57,811 bases of DNA from Actinomycetota bacterium (lineage in GTDB: Bacteria; Actinomycetota; Actinomycetes; JACCUZ01), in assembly GCA_030841035.1 (NCBI GenBank), contig JAVEDI010000072.1, forward strand, positions 1 to 57,811, in the 5' to 3' direction. This document shows positions 42,667 through 53,717 of this stretch, piece by piece (position 1 is the first letter of the stretch; each line of letters begins with the position of its first letter). The position numbers and the translations under genes were made by a program. The notes below the pieces were generated by a model. The model was not told the DNA's origin and did not search any database. It was given only the letters and a program-made list of their open reading frames with translations.

Positions 42667-43884
42667 ATGGCGACCCAGTCCCCCGGCACGCTGCTCGTGA
42701 CCGTCACCGGCCGCGACCGGCCCGGCGTCACCTCAGCCCTGTTCGAGTCGCTCGCCCGCCACGACGTGACCGTGCTGGACGTCGAGCAGGTGGTCATCCG
42801 CGGCCGGCTCGTCCTCGGGGTCCTGCTGCGCGGCGCCCGTCAGCTCGAGGCGCCGGTGCGCGCCGCGCTCGACGACGCCCTCAGCCCGCTGGCCATGGAG
42901 GTCGAGGTCGCGGCGGGCGACGACGACGGCGCCGGGCGGGGCAAGGGTCGCAGCCACGTCACGGTGCTCGGGCACCCGCTGCGGCCGGCCGCGATGGCGG
43001 GCATCGCCGGTGTCATCGCCGACTACGGCGGCAACATCGACCGCATCGTGCGCATCGCCCGCTACCCGGTCACGGCAGTGGAGCTCGAGGTCTCGGGCAT
43101 CGACCCGGTCGAGCTGCGGACCCGCCTGGCGCTGTCCACCGCCCGGCTCGGCGTCGACGTCGCCGTCGAGCGCTCCGGGCTGCAGCGCCGCGCCAAGCGG
43201 CTGGTCGTGCTCGACGTGGACTCGACCCTCGTGCAGGGCGAAGTGATCGAGATGCTCGCGGCGCACGCCGGCTGCGCGGACGAGGTCGGCGCAGTCACCG
43301 AGCGGGCCATGCGCGGCGAGCTCGACTTCGCCGAGTCGCTGCGGGCGCGCGTTCGGCTGCTCGCCGGGCTCGACGCGCGCGCCCTCGACGACGTACGTCG
43401 AGACCTGGTGCTCGCCCCCGGCGCGCGGACGTTCGTGCGCACCCTCAAGCGTCTCGACTACCGGCTGGCGATCGTCAGCGGCGGCTTCACGCAGGTGACC
43501 GACGCCCTGGTCGCCGACCTGGGCATCGACTACGCCGCCGCGAACACCCTCGAGGTGGTCGACGGGCGTCTGACGGGCAACCTCCTCGGTGAGGTCGTCG
43601 ACCGTGCGGGTAAGGCCGCCGCACTGGAGCGGTTCGCCGCGCAGGCCGGCGTGCCGGTCTCGCAGACCGTCGCCATCGGCGACGGCGCCAACGACCTGGA
43701 CATGCTGGCGCGGGCCGGACTGGGGATCGCCTTCAACGCCAAGCCCGTGGTGCGCCAGGCGGCCGACACCGCCCTGACGGTGCCCTACCTCGACGCGATC
43801 CTGTTCCTGCTCGGCATCTCGCGCGAGGAGATCGAGGCGGCGGACGCCGAGGAGGGCATCGAGGTCGCCACCCCGCCGACCTGA
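42667..43884 (+). CDS. serB: Phosphoserine phosphatase with tandem ACT domains
   Basis: 405 residues. Two ACT domains (about 8-85 and 96-165; TVTGRDRPGVTSALFESLAR is the first) precede a HAD phosphatase with LDVDSTL (nucleophile D183, acid D185), VSGGF and GDGANDLDML. It performs the last step of serine synthesis and is probably regulated by an amino acid bound to ACT. The ATG at 42667 is preferred; a GTG 12 bases upstream lies in the TAGCGT -10-like box. Confidence 0.93.
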   Translation: MATQSPGTLLVTVTGRDRPGVTSALFESLARHDVTVLDVEQVVIRGRLVLGVLLRGARQLEAPVRAALDDALSPLAMEVEVAAGDDDGAGRGKGRSHVTVLGHPLRPAAMAGIAGVIADYGGNIDRIVRIARYPVTAVELEVSGIDPVELRTRLALSTARLGVDVAVERSGLQRRAKRLVVLDVDSTLVQGEVIEMLAAHAGCADEVGAVTERAMRGELDFAESLRARVRLLAGLDARALDDVRRDLVLAPGARTFVRTLKRLDYRLAIVSGGFTQVTDALVADLGIDYAAANTLEVVDGRLTGNLLGEVVDRAGKAAALERFAAQAGVPVSQTVAIGDGANDLDMLARAGLGIAFNAKPVVRQAADTALTVPYLDAILFLLGISREEIEAADAEEGIEVATPPT

Positions 43885-43902
43885 CCGCCGGCGGCACCGG
43901 CG

Positions 43903-44394
43903 CTAGAGCGCGCAGAAGTCGACCAGCTGTCCGGTGCTCTCACCGACCGACGACCACCGCTGTTCGAGCTCGATGATCGCCGCGGCACCCGGCCGGAACC
44001 CCCGTGGCTCTCCCGTCAGCGCGGCGTGCACCGCCTCGATGGTCGGGTTGTGGCCCACGAGCACGATCGCGCCCGTCTCGTCGGGCAGATCCCGCAACAG
44101 CGCCAGCACGTCACCCGGTCCGGCGTCGTAGAGGTCGTCGCGCCACACCGGATCCGGCGCGGCGGGCAGGCCGGCGCGCAGCGCCGTGGTGGTCTGCCGC
44201 GCGCGCACCGCCGAAGACGACCACAGTACGTCGACCATCGCGAGCCGGGCAGCGAGCCAGCCGCCCAGCGCGTCGGCGTCGGCGCGGCCCTTGTCGGTCA
44301 GCGGCCGGGCCCGGTCGCCACCACCGGAGGAACCGACCGCCTTCGCGTGTCGGACCAGGACGAGACGACGGGGCTCGGTGCGCGACGCGGTCAT
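43903..44394 (-). CDS. sixA: SixA-type phosphohistidine phosphatase (histidine phosphatase family)
   Basis: 163 residues. RHG motif VRHAKA with R15-H16, LTDKGRADADALGGWLA, SSAVRARQTT, and the second catalytic His in LVGHNPTIE. It removes phosphate from His of a partner protein. It follows the NPD gene by 26 bp. Confidence 0.88.
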   Translation of the reverse strand: MTASRTEPRRLVLVRHAKAVGSSGGGDRARPLTDKGRADADALGGWLAARLAMVDVLWSSSAVRARQTTTALRAGLPAAPDPVWRDDLYDAGPGDVLALLRDLPDETGAIVLVGHNPTIEAVHAALTGEPRGFRPGAAAIIELEQRWSSVGESTGQLVDFCAL

Positions 44395-44420
44395 CTGCGC
44401 ATCATGCCGGAGCGCACGAG

Positions 44421-45404
44421 CTAGACGAGGCCGGCGACCGCGGCATCGGCCTCTGCGGCGAGGATGCCCACCAGCCGGCCTGCCGGGCACGACCTGGCCA
44501 TCGGTCCGCCCTGGCCCGCGAGCATCGGCGGCTCGGCCTGGTAGGCCCGGGGCAGCGGGTAGTCGGGTGGCTCGACGCCGCTGGCCTCGAGCCGGTCGAC
44601 CATCGAGGTGCGGACGGCGCGCGCGGCGCGCCCGGTCAGGACGCGCGTCACTGTCGTGTGCTGCACGAGTGCGGCGCGGTGCTGCGGGCTGGTGCCCGCC
44701 TCATCGGTGTTGAGGAACGCCGTGCCCAGCTGCACCCCCTGGGCACCGAGCGCCCGCGCCGCAACGATGCCGCGACCGTCCATGATCCCGCCGGAGGCGA
44801 GGACGGGCACCGAGACGGCGTCGACGACCTGCGGCACCAGCGCCAACGTGCCGACCAGCGACTGCGAGACCTCCCCGAGGAACGTCGCGCGGTGGCCACC
44901 CGCCTCGTAGCCCTGCGCCACGACGGCCTGGGCACCGCCCGCCTCCAGCGCGAGCGCCTCCTCGACCGTCGTCGCCGTGCCGATCGTGAAGGCATCGACG
45001 CCGTCCAGCGGCGGCAGGCCGAACGTCCAGCTGAACACCGGTACCCGCTGCTCGACGACGACCTCCAGCTGGTCCTCGAACCGAGCCAGGCGTGGCGCAT
45101 CCGGGACCACGGCACCGGTCACCTCGGCCCACTCGTCGGTGCGGTCCCACGTGGGCGGTGGCAGCGGGGCGAAGAGGTTGACCGCGAACGGCCCGTCGGT
45201 CAGCGAGCGCACCTCACGGATCGCGTCGCGCAGCGCGCCGGGTGCGAGCGGTGCGCCCGCGACCGAGCCGAGCCCACCCGCCTCGGTCACCGCGGCGGCA
45301 AGCCGCGGCGTGGAGGGGCCCCCGGCCATCGGGGCCTGCACGATCGGCACGCGCAGGCCCAGGCGACGGGACAGCGCCGTGTCCGACCAGGCCACGAGGG
45401 ACAC
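44421..45404 (-). CDS. Nitronate monooxygenase-like (NPD) flavoenzyme
   Basis: 327 residues, FMN TIM barrel. PIVQAPMAGGPSTPRLAAAV starts the barrel, and QGYEAGGHRA carries the catalytic His and FMN loop. ASGGIMDGRGIVAARALGAQGVQLGTAFL is the phosphate-binding part. The family oxidises nitronates such as propionate 3-nitronate. Ten bases after the GNAT gene; probably same transcript. Confidence 0.87.
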   Translation of the reverse strand: MSLVAWSDTALSRRLGLRVPIVQAPMAGGPSTPRLAAAVTEAGGLGSVAGAPLAPGALRDAIREVRSLTDGPFAVNLFAPLPPPTWDRTDEWAEVTGAVVPDAPRLARFEDQLEVVVEQRVPVFSWTFGLPPLDGVDAFTIGTATTVEEALALEAGGAQAVVAQGYEAGGHRATFLGEVSQSLVGTLALVPQVVDAVSVPVLASGGIMDGRGIVAARALGAQGVQLGTAFLNTDEAGTSPQHRAALVQHTTVTRVLTGRAARAVRTSMVDRLEASGVEPPDYPLPRAYQAEPPMLAGQGGPMARSCPAGRLVGILAAEADAAVAGLV

Positions 45405-45414
45405 TGTGCCACGC

Positions 45415-46062
45415 TCACGTCGAGGGCAGTCCGAACAGGGGGCGGCAGGGGTCGAAACCCCCGATCAGGACGCCGTCGGCCAGACCCGTCGCGAGCCACT
45501 CGTCACGGGTCATGCGCAGGTGGCTCAGGATGTCCGCTGCCCCGTCGCGGGCGAGCAGCGAGACCCCGTTGGGCCGGTATCCCAAAGACCGGGAGACACC
45601 CAGCGACGCGTGGTTGTCGTGCCACGCCGAGCTGACGGCGGCCTGCGCCCCGAGCGGTCCGAAGGCCAGCGCCAGCACGGCGGCCCGCATCTGCTTGCCG
45701 AAACCGAGACCGCGAGCCTCGGTCACCAGGAACGAGGACGTGTCCACGGTGCGCAGCGTGCGGAAGTCGTTGCCCTCCAGCTCCTGCATGCCGATCGCCT
45801 CCCCGGCCCGCCGGACGACGAACTGCAACCGCCAGGCGTCCACGGACCAGGTCCCGTAGTGCTTCCAATAGGTCTGATGCAGCACGGTCCCACGACGGGT
45901 CCGCGGGTCCGCGACGTCGTACGTCGTCGCCGCCGGGTCCTGCTCGACATCATCCGGAAGCAGGTCGCAGAGCGCGGCCAGGTCGTCCTCGGTCATCGGC
46001 CGCAGCTCGAGGTCGGCGGTGGACAGCCGGAGGTCGAACAGCGGCCAGTAGCGGTGCGTCAC
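45415..46062 (-). CDS. GNAT family N-acetyltransferase
   Basis: 215 residues. LRPMTEDDLAALCDLLPDDVE is the N-terminal GNAT part, and EARGLGFGKQMRAAVLALAF is motif A with the acetyl-CoA loop (Q/RxxGxG/A). It starts with GTG at 46062. Substrate unknown. Confidence 0.85.
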   Translation of the reverse strand: MTHRYWPLFDLRLSTADLELRPMTEDDLAALCDLLPDDVEQDPAATTYDVADPRTRRGTVLHQTYWKHYGTWSVDAWRLQFVVRRAGEAIGMQELEGNDFRTLRTVDTSSFLVTEARGLGFGKQMRAAVLALAFGPLGAQAAVSSAWHDNHASLGVSRSLGYRPNGVSLLARDGAADILSHLRMTRDEWLATGLADGVLIGGFDPCRPLFGLPST

Positions 46063-46110
46063 TGCGCGTCCGCCCGCACCGTTGGCCCCGGGTCCCGCAG
46101 CCCGCGACGG

Positions 46111-46878
46111 TCAGGCGCCCATGGCGTGCACGCCACCGTCGACGTGCACGATCTCTCCGGTGGTGCGGGGGAACCAGTCGGACAGCAGCGCGACGCAGGC
46201 CCGGGCGGCGGGCTCGAAGTCGGAGACGTCCCACCGCAGCGGCGCGCGCTGCGACCACACGCCCTCGAACTCCTCGAACCCCGGGATGGACTTGGCGGCC
46301 GTCGTCTTCAGCGGACCGGCAGCGACCAGGTTGACGCGGATGTCCGACGGGCCCAGGTCGCGGGCGAGGTAGCGCGCGGTCGACTCGAACGCGGCCTTCG
46401 CGACGCCCATCCAGTCGTACTTGGGCCACGCCACCGTGGCGTCGAACGTCAGGCCGACCACCGAGCCACCGTTGGGCATCAAGGGCTGCGCCGCGACGGC
46501 GAGGGCCTTGAGCGAGTACGCCGAGATCTGCACCGCGGTCGCGACGTCCTCCCACTCGGTCTTGAGGAAGTTGCCGCCCAGAGCCGCCTCCGGCGCGAAG
46601 CCGATCGAGTGCAGCACACCGTCGATACCGTCCACGTGCTCGCGCAGTCGCTCGGACAGCAGGTCGAAGTCCTCCGCCCGGCTCGCGTCGAGCTCGAGCA
46701 CCGGTGGCGTGCTCGGCAGCCGCCTGGCGATCGCCCGGGTGATCTTCATGGTGCGACCGAAGGACGTCAGCACCACCTCGGCGCCCTCCTGCTGCGCGAT
46801 GCGCGCGACGTGGAAGGCGATCGAGGAGTCCATGAGGACACCGGTGACCAGGATCTTCTTGCCGTCGAGCAGTCCCAT
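46111..46878 (-). CDS. inhA: Enoyl-[acyl-carrier-protein] reductase (InhA/FabI)
   Basis: 255 residues. GVLMDSSIAFHVARIAQQEG is the modified Rossmann loop of InhA, and Y154-x6-K161 (WPKYDWMGVAKA) the catalytic pair. HSIGF (residues 90-94) is the site corresponding to S94 in M. tuberculosis. It completes fatty-acid elongation with NADH. It follows fabG by 56 bp, the same order as mabA-inhA of mycobacteria. Confidence 0.95.
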   Translation of the reverse strand: MGLLDGKKILVTGVLMDSSIAFHVARIAQQEGAEVVLTSFGRTMKITRAIARRLPSTPPVLELDASRAEDFDLLSERLREHVDGIDGVLHSIGFAPEAALGGNFLKTEWEDVATAVQISAYSLKALAVAAQPLMPNGGSVVGLTFDATVAWPKYDWMGVAKAAFESTARYLARDLGPSDIRVNLVAAGPLKTTAAKSIPGFEEFEGVWSQRAPLRWDVSDFEPAARACVALLSDWFPRTTGEIVHVDGGVHAMGA

Positions 46879-46934
46879 GTCTGTCTGCGCCTCTCGGGAG
46901 TGGGGTCGTCGTCGGTAACGGCGTACGCCGGTTG

Positions 46935-48722
<1,788 letters not shown>

Positions 48723-48748
48723 CCACCGCACCCACGTCGGAGGAGCAC

Positions 48749-50257
48749 GTGCCCGCCGAGACAGACGCCACCTTCACCGAGCTGCCCCTGCGCCGGCTCG
48801 CCGACGCTGCGCTGAGTCGCCTGCGTGAGCTGGGCTGCGAGCACGGCGACTTCCGCCTGGAGCGCATCCAGGACCGGCACCTCGCCCTGCACGACGCTCG
48901 CCTCGACGGTGCGCAGGACAGGGAGGACCTCGGCTTCGGAGTGCGGGTGGTGCACGACGGCTCGTGGGGCTTCGCCTCCGGGGTCGACCTGACCCCCGAG
49001 TCGGCACAGCGGGTCGCCGAACAGGCCGTCGAGGTCGCCAAGCTGTCACGACCCCTGTCCACCCAGCGGGTGGAGCTGGCCGACGAACCGGCGTACGGCG
49101 ACGTCACCTGGGCGTCGCCCTACGACATCGACCCGTTCACGGTGTCCGACGCGGACAAGGTGTCGTTGCTGGCCGACTGGAGCGCCGGCCTGATGGCCCA
49201 CGACGTCGTGGCCCACGCCGAGGCTTCACTGCACCATGTGCGGGAGAACAAGTTCTACGCCGACCTCGCCGGCACGACGACCACACAGCAGCGGGTGCGC
49301 CTGCAGGCGGCGCTGGAGATCCTCGGCATCGACAAGGAGTCCGGCCGCTTCGACACCATGCGCACCCTCGCGGCACCCGTGGGGCGCGGCTGGGAATGGC
49401 TCACCGGTCCGCACTACGACTGGGCGGGCGAGCTCGACGAGATGCCCGACCTGCTCGCCGAGAAGCTGCGGGCACCGTCGGTCGAGGCCGGCGACTACGA
49501 CCTGGTCATCCACCCTTCGAACCTCTTCCTCACCATCCACGAGTCGGTCGGGCACGCGACCGAGCTCGACCGGGCGCTCGGTTACGAGGCCAACTACGCC
49601 GGCACGTCGTTCGCGACGTTCGACGAGCTCGGGTCGCTGCAGTACGGCTCACCGGCGATGAACGTCACGGGTGACCGCACCGCCGAGCACGGTCTCGCGA
49701 CGGTCGGGTACGACGACGAGGGCGTTGCCGGTCAGTCGTGGGACATCGTCACGGACGGCGTGCTCGTCGGCTACCAGCTGGACCGCGCGATGGCCCGGCT
49801 GAAGAGCCTGGGCCGCTCGAACGGCTGCGCGTTCGCCGACTCGCCGTCACGGGTGCCCATCCAGCGGATGGCCAACGTCTCCTTGCAGCCGGCCGAGGGC
49901 GGCCCGTCGACGGACGAGCTCATCAGCCGGGTGGACCGCGGCATCTACATCGTCGGCGACAGGAGCTGGTCGATCGACATGCAGCGCTACAACTTCCAGT
50001 TCACCGGTCAGCGGTTCTTCCGCATCGAGAACGGTCGGCTGGCCGGCCAGCTGCGCGACGTCGCCTACCAGGCGACCACCACCGACTTCTGGGGGTCGTT
50101 GGAGGCGGTGGGCGGCCCGGAGACCTACGTGCTCGGCGGCGCGTTCAACTGCGGCAAGGGCCAGCCCGGGCAGGTGGCAGCGGTCAGCCACGGCTGCCCG
50201 ACGGCGCTGTTCCGCGGCATCCGGGTGCTCAACACCGTCGCGGAGGCAGGGCGATGA
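48749..50257 (+). CDS. tldD: TldD metalloprotease subunit
   Basis: 502 residues after a GGAGGAG ribosome site. The catalytic motif HESVGH (264-269, HExxxH) binds zinc in TldD. VHDGSWGFASGVDLTPESAQRVA and GVLVGYQLDRAMA are family segments. With TldE it forms a protease that trims peptides such as microcin B17 precursor and the CcdA antitoxin in enterobacteria. The start of tldE overlaps by four bases. Confidence 0.92.
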   Translation: MPAETDATFTELPLRRLADAALSRLRELGCEHGDFRLERIQDRHLALHDARLDGAQDREDLGFGVRVVHDGSWGFASGVDLTPESAQRVAEQAVEVAKLSRPLSTQRVELADEPAYGDVTWASPYDIDPFTVSDADKVSLLADWSAGLMAHDVVAHAEASLHHVRENKFYADLAGTTTTQQRVRLQAALEILGIDKESGRFDTMRTLAAPVGRGWEWLTGPHYDWAGELDEMPDLLAEKLRAPSVEAGDYDLVIHPSNLFLTIHESVGHATELDRALGYEANYAGTSFATFDELGSLQYGSPAMNVTGDRTAEHGLATVGYDDEGVAGQSWDIVTDGVLVGYQLDRAMARLKSLGRSNGCAFADSPSRVPIQRMANVSLQPAEGGPSTDELISRVDRGIYIVGDRSWSIDMQRYNFQFTGQRFFRIENGRLAGQLRDVAYQATTTDFWGSLEAVGGPETYVLGGAFNCGKGQPGQVAAVSHGCPTALFRGIRVLNTVAEAGR

Positions 50258-51657
50258 CCGCTGCGAGGACCGTGCGGCCGCAGGACGTCGTGGAGCGGGC
50301 CCTGGCGCTGAGCGGCGCCGACGGGTGCATCGTGATCGCGCAGGAGACCAGCGAGGCCAACCTGCGCTGGGCCGGCAACACCCTCACGACCAACGGGGTC
50401 ACCCGCGGGCGGCGGCTGACCGTGATCGCCACCGTCGACGGCCAGGAGGGCATCGCGGCCGGTGTCGTCTCGCGCAGCAACGTCGGCCTCGACGAGCTCG
50501 AGGCCGTCGTGCGCGCGGCCGAGGACCAGGCGCGAGAGGGCCGCAGCGCCGAGGACGCCGCGCCGCTGGTGACCGGGGCCGGTTCCGGCGCCGACTGGGA
50601 CGACGAGCCCGCCGTCACGTCGATCGACGTCTTCTCGGCCGTCGCCCCGGCGCTCGGCGAGTCCTTCACCGCCGCGCGCGCCGAGGGCCGCGACCTGTTC
50701 GGGTTCGCCGAGCACCAGCTCTCGACGACGTACCTCGGCTCCTCCACCGGCCTACGGTGTCGCCACAACCAGCCCACCGGCCGCATCGAGGTGACCGGCA
50801 AGCTGAGCGCCGACTGGTCGCACTCGACCTGGGTCGGTCAGAGCACCCGCGACTTCTCCGACATCGACGTACCGGCGATCGACGCCGAGCTCACCCGGCG
50901 CCTGGGCTGGGCGGGCCGACGGATCGACCTGCCCGCCGGCCGCTACGAGACGCTGCTGCCGCCCAGCGCGGTCGCCGACCTGCTCGTCTACCAGTACTGG
51001 TCCTCGGTCGCGCGTGACGCCCACGACGGTCGCACCGTCTTCAGCCGCCCGGGCGGCGGCACGCGCATCGGCGAGCAGCTGACCTCCGTCCCGGTGCGGA
51101 TGTGGAGCGACCCGGCCGCCGAGGGGCTGCAGTGCGAGCCGTTCGTGGTCGCCGAGGCGTCCAACGCCTCACAGTCGGTGTTCGACAACGGGCTGCCGAT
51201 CGGTGAGACCGACTGGCTCCGCGACGGTCAGCTGCGCGCGCTCATCCAGACCCGCCACTCGGCCGAGCTGACCGGGCAGCCTGTCACGCCGGGCGTCGAC
51301 AACCTGTTGTTCGCCGCACCCGGCGCCGCCCGGGGGCTCGAGGACATGATCGCCGCCACCGACCGCGGACTGCTGCTCACCTGCCTCTGGTACATCCGCG
51401 AGGTCGACCCGCAGACCCTGCTGCTCACCGGCCTCACCCGCGACGGCGTCTACCTGGTGGAAGCCGGGGAGATCGTGGCCGAGGTCAACAACTTCCGCTT
51501 CAACGAGAGCCCGGTCGACCTGCTCGGACGGCTCTCCGAGGTGGGGCGCACCGAGCGGACCATGGCACGGGAGTTCGGCGACTACTTCACGCGCACCGCG
51601 ATGCCGACCTGGCGGGTGGCGGACTTCAACATGTCATCGGTCAGCCAGGCCAACTAG
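50254..51657 (+). CDS. tldE: TldE (PmbA) protease partner subunit
   Basis: 467 residues, same fold as TldD but without HExxxH, as expected for TldE. SEANLRWAGNTLTTNGVTRG is the N-terminal hairpin, and ETDWLRDGQLRALIQTRHSAE the active-site lid. Coupled by ATGA to tldD. Confidence 0.92.
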   Translation: MTAARTVRPQDVVERALALSGADGCIVIAQETSEANLRWAGNTLTTNGVTRGRRLTVIATVDGQEGIAAGVVSRSNVGLDELEAVVRAAEDQAREGRSAEDAAPLVTGAGSGADWDDEPAVTSIDVFSAVAPALGESFTAARAEGRDLFGFAEHQLSTTYLGSSTGLRCRHNQPTGRIEVTGKLSADWSHSTWVGQSTRDFSDIDVPAIDAELTRRLGWAGRRIDLPAGRYETLLPPSAVADLLVYQYWSSVARDAHDGRTVFSRPGGGTRIGEQLTSVPVRMWSDPAAEGLQCEPFVVAEASNASQSVFDNGLPIGETDWLRDGQLRALIQTRHSAELTGQPVTPGVDNLLFAAPGAARGLEDMIAATDRGLLLTCLWYIREVDPQTLLLTGLTRDGVYLVEAGEIVAEVNNFRFNESPVDLLGRLSEVGRTERTMAREFGDYFTRTAMPTWRVADFNMSSVSQAN

Positions 51658-51670
51658 AGCGCTGCCGGGC

Positions 51671-51883
51671 TCAGGCGTCCTCGAGGCGGAAGCCCACCTT
51701 CATCCCGACCTGGAAGTGCTCGACGGCGCCGTCGACGACGTGCCCGCGCATCTCGGTGACCTCGAACCAGTCGAGATGGCGCAGCGTCTGGGCGGCACGG
51801 GCCAGGCCGCTTCGGATCGCGTCGTCGATGCCTACTTCCGACGTCCCGACGATCTCGGTGACCCGATAGGTGCGACTGGACAT
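51671..51883 (-). CDS. Dodecin (flavin-binding dodecamer)
   Basis: 70 residues from ATG at 51883, AGGGAG six bases upstream; an in-frame start five codons earlier is less likely. Trp39 in LDWFEV stacks the flavin. R46 and Q58 (HFQVGMKV) are the other flavin contacts. It stores or buffers flavins or CoA as a hollow 12-mer. Confidence 0.92.
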   Translation of the reverse strand: MSSRTYRVTEIVGTSEVGIDDAIRSGLARAAQTLRHLDWFEVTEMRGHVVDGAVEHFQVGMKVGFRLEDA

Positions 51884-51912
51884 ACCCAACTCCCTCATCG
51901 ACCGGACTGACC

Positions 51913-51918
51913 TACTGT
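51913..51918 (+). promoter_or_regulatory. -10 box of the leaderless DUF3099 gene
   Basis: TACTGT, six bases before the GTG at 51925. Confidence 0.5.
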
Positions 51919-51924
51919 GGGGCG

Positions 51925-52275
51925 GTGACCCCCACTCGCGGTTCGGACGGCGCGGACGCCCCGCACGGGCTCCGGGGCCGCCGGGGCCGCAAGCAGGACA
52001 CGGTCTACCAGATCACCGAGGCCCGCCGCGGCGTGCGGGACGACGTCAACAGCCGCACGAAGCGCTATCTGGTCTCGATGGGCGTGCGCACGGCCTGCTT
52101 CGTGGGCGCGGTCCTGGTGGGTGACGGCTGGTTGCGCTGGGTGCTGATCGTGGCCGCCGTGATCCTGCCCTACCTCTCGGTGGTCTTCGCCAACGGCGGC
52201 CGCGAGCGCATCGAGGAGAGCCCGCTGATCGACCACTACGGGGAGGGGCCGGCCATCACGGGGCCGGACAGGTGA
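51925..52275 (+). CDS. DUF3099 membrane protein
   Basis: 116 residues. VYQITEARRGVRDDVNSRTKRYLVSMGVRT is the DUF3099 core (about 27-56 as a whole), followed by two helices (ACFVGAVLVGDGWLRWVLIV and AAVILPYLSVVFA). It is a small actinobacterial membrane protein of unknown role. Confidence 0.87.
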   Translation: MTPTRGSDGADAPHGLRGRRGRKQDTVYQITEARRGVRDDVNSRTKRYLVSMGVRTACFVGAVLVGDGWLRWVLIVAAVILPYLSVVFANGGRERIEESPLIDHYGEGPAITGPDR

Positions 52276-52333
52276 CACCGATCCATGCAATACTGCCGGC
52301 CAACGTCCGGGAGTCCAGGCTCGCGGCGCTGAC

Positions 52334-52373
52334 GCGATGCCGGGCGGCTCCCCCCGTGGCTGCCCGGCATCGC
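52334..52373 (+). terminator. 12-bp perfect hairpin after the DUF3099 gene
   Basis: GCGATGCCGGGC (52334-52345) and GCCCGGCATCGC (52362-52373) pair perfectly, loop 16 nt, followed by CCTTCCC. It is the strongest stem-loop outside the 42-kb repeats and a likely transcription terminator. Confidence 0.65.
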
Positions 52374-52424
52374 CCTTCCCGGTCCGCACTGCGGTACCCG
52401 GCGCCCTGCTGACACACTCCACCT

Positions 52425-52652
52425 GTGACCGACGCCGAGGACGCATCGCCGATCTGCTCGGCCAGAGGTTGCCGGGAGCGCGCGGTGTGGGTGCTGTCGT
52501 GGAACAACCCGAAGCTGCACACGCCGGACCGCCGCAAGTCCTGGACGGCGTGCGAGGAGCACCTCGAGTACCTGCGGAGCTTCCTGGACACCCGCGGCTT
52601 CCTGCGCGAGGTGGCACCGAGCGCGGCGCAACCGGACCCCAGCGCCACCTGA
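52425..52652 (+). CDS. Small putative zinc-binding protein (75 aa)
   Basis: CSARGCRERAVWVLSWNNPK contains Cys-x4-Cys, and SWTACEEHLEYLRSFL a later Cys-x2-His, together a plausible zinc site. The remaining C-terminus is disordered. I have seen this small Cys/His protein next to DUF3099 in other actinobacteria. GTG start at 52425, no ribosome site. Function unknown. Confidence 0.7.
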   Translation: MTDAEDASPICSARGCRERAVWVLSWNNPKLHTPDRRKSWTACEEHLEYLRSFLDTRGFLREVAPSAAQPDPSAT

Positions 52653-52683
52653 GGCCGGCGCGGCGGTCTCTGGCAGCCGGGGC

Positions 52684-53670
52684 TCAGCCGCCGATGGCCG
52701 ACATCGGACGCACCGGCTGCAGAAAGCCCGGGTCGTCGATGCCGTGCCCTGCGCGCTTGGCGAGCAGGTTGGCCTCGAGCAGCCGCGCGAGCTGCTCGTC
52801 GCTCGCCTCCGAGCGCAGCGCGGCGCGCAGGTCGCTCTCGTCACGCGCGAACAGGCAGTTGCGCACCTGACCGTCCGCCGTGAGCCGCACCCGGTCGCAC
52901 GTACCGCAGAACGGCCGGGTGACCGAGCCGATCACCCCGACGCGTCCGGGGCCACCGTCGACCAGCCACTCCTCCGCGGGTGCGCTGCCCCGCTCCTCGG
53001 CGCCGACGGGCACCAGCGAGAACGACTCGGCCAGCCGGGCCAGCACCTCGTCGGCGCTCACCATCGTCGCCCGGTCCCAGCCGTGCTGGGCGTCGAGCGG
53101 CATCTGCTCGATGAAGCGCAGGTGGTAGCCGTGCTCGAGACACCACCGCAGCAGCGGCGCGGCCTCCTCGTCGTTGACCCCGCGCATCATCACGGCGTTG
53201 ACCTTCACCGGTGTCAGGCCCGCCGCCGCTGCCGCCTCCAGCCCGGCCAGCACGTCGCAGAGCCGGTCGCGCCGGGCCAGCGTCGCGAACTTCTCGGGGT
53301 CCAGCGTGTCCAGCGAGACGTTGACCCGGTCCAGCCCGGCGTCGCGCAGCGCCTGGGCGGTCCGCGCCAGCCCGATGCCGTTGGTGGTCAGGGAGATGTG
53401 GGGGCGCGGCTCGAGCGCCGCGGTGCGCCGCACGATGTCCACCAGCCCGCGGCGCAGCAACGGCTCGCCGCCGGTGAACCGGATCTCCGTGACACCCAGC
53501 CCGACCGCGATACGGATGACGCGCAGGACCTCGTCGTCGGTCAGGACCTCGTCCCCCGGAAGCCACTCGAGACCCTCGGGCGGCATGCAGTAGGCGCAAC
53601 GCAGGTTGCAACGATCGGTCAACGAGACGCGCAGATCCCTCGCGACGCGGCCGAACGTGTCGATGAGCAC
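52684..53670 (-). CDS. moaA: GTP 3',8-cyclase (molybdenum cofactor synthesis)
   Basis: 328 residues. The radical-SAM Cys triad is C21-x3-C25-x2-C28 (CNLRCAYC). The C-terminal cluster has C-x2-C-x13-C (CGTCDRVRLTADGQVRNC), and the protein ends in the functional GG. It converts GTP to the 3',8-cyclo nucleotide, the first step of molybdopterin synthesis. No other moa gene is in the window. Leaderless GTG start. Confidence 0.95.
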   Translation of the reverse strand: MLIDTFGRVARDLRVSLTDRCNLRCAYCMPPEGLEWLPGDEVLTDDEVLRVIRIAVGLGVTEIRFTGGEPLLRRGLVDIVRRTAALEPRPHISLTTNGIGLARTAQALRDAGLDRVNVSLDTLDPEKFATLARRDRLCDVLAGLEAAAAAGLTPVKVNAVMMRGVNDEEAAPLLRWCLEHGYHLRFIEQMPLDAQHGWDRATMVSADEVLARLAESFSLVPVGAEERGSAPAEEWLVDGGPGRVGVIGSVTRPFCGTCDRVRLTADGQVRNCLFARDESDLRAALRSEASDEQLARLLEANLLAKRAGHGIDDPGFLQPVRPMSAIGG

Positions 53671-53676
53671 CCGCCC

Positions 53677-53682
53677 ACCCTA
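53677..53682 (-). promoter_or_regulatory. -10 box of leaderless moaA
   Basis: TAGGGT on the minus strand, six bases before the GTG at 53670. TACCGT (53704-53709), eight bases before the divergent GTG at 53718, is the matching rightward box. Confidence 0.5.
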
Positions 53683-53717
53683 CGTCCCCGGGTCTTCGCG
53701 AGTTACCGTCTTGGATC

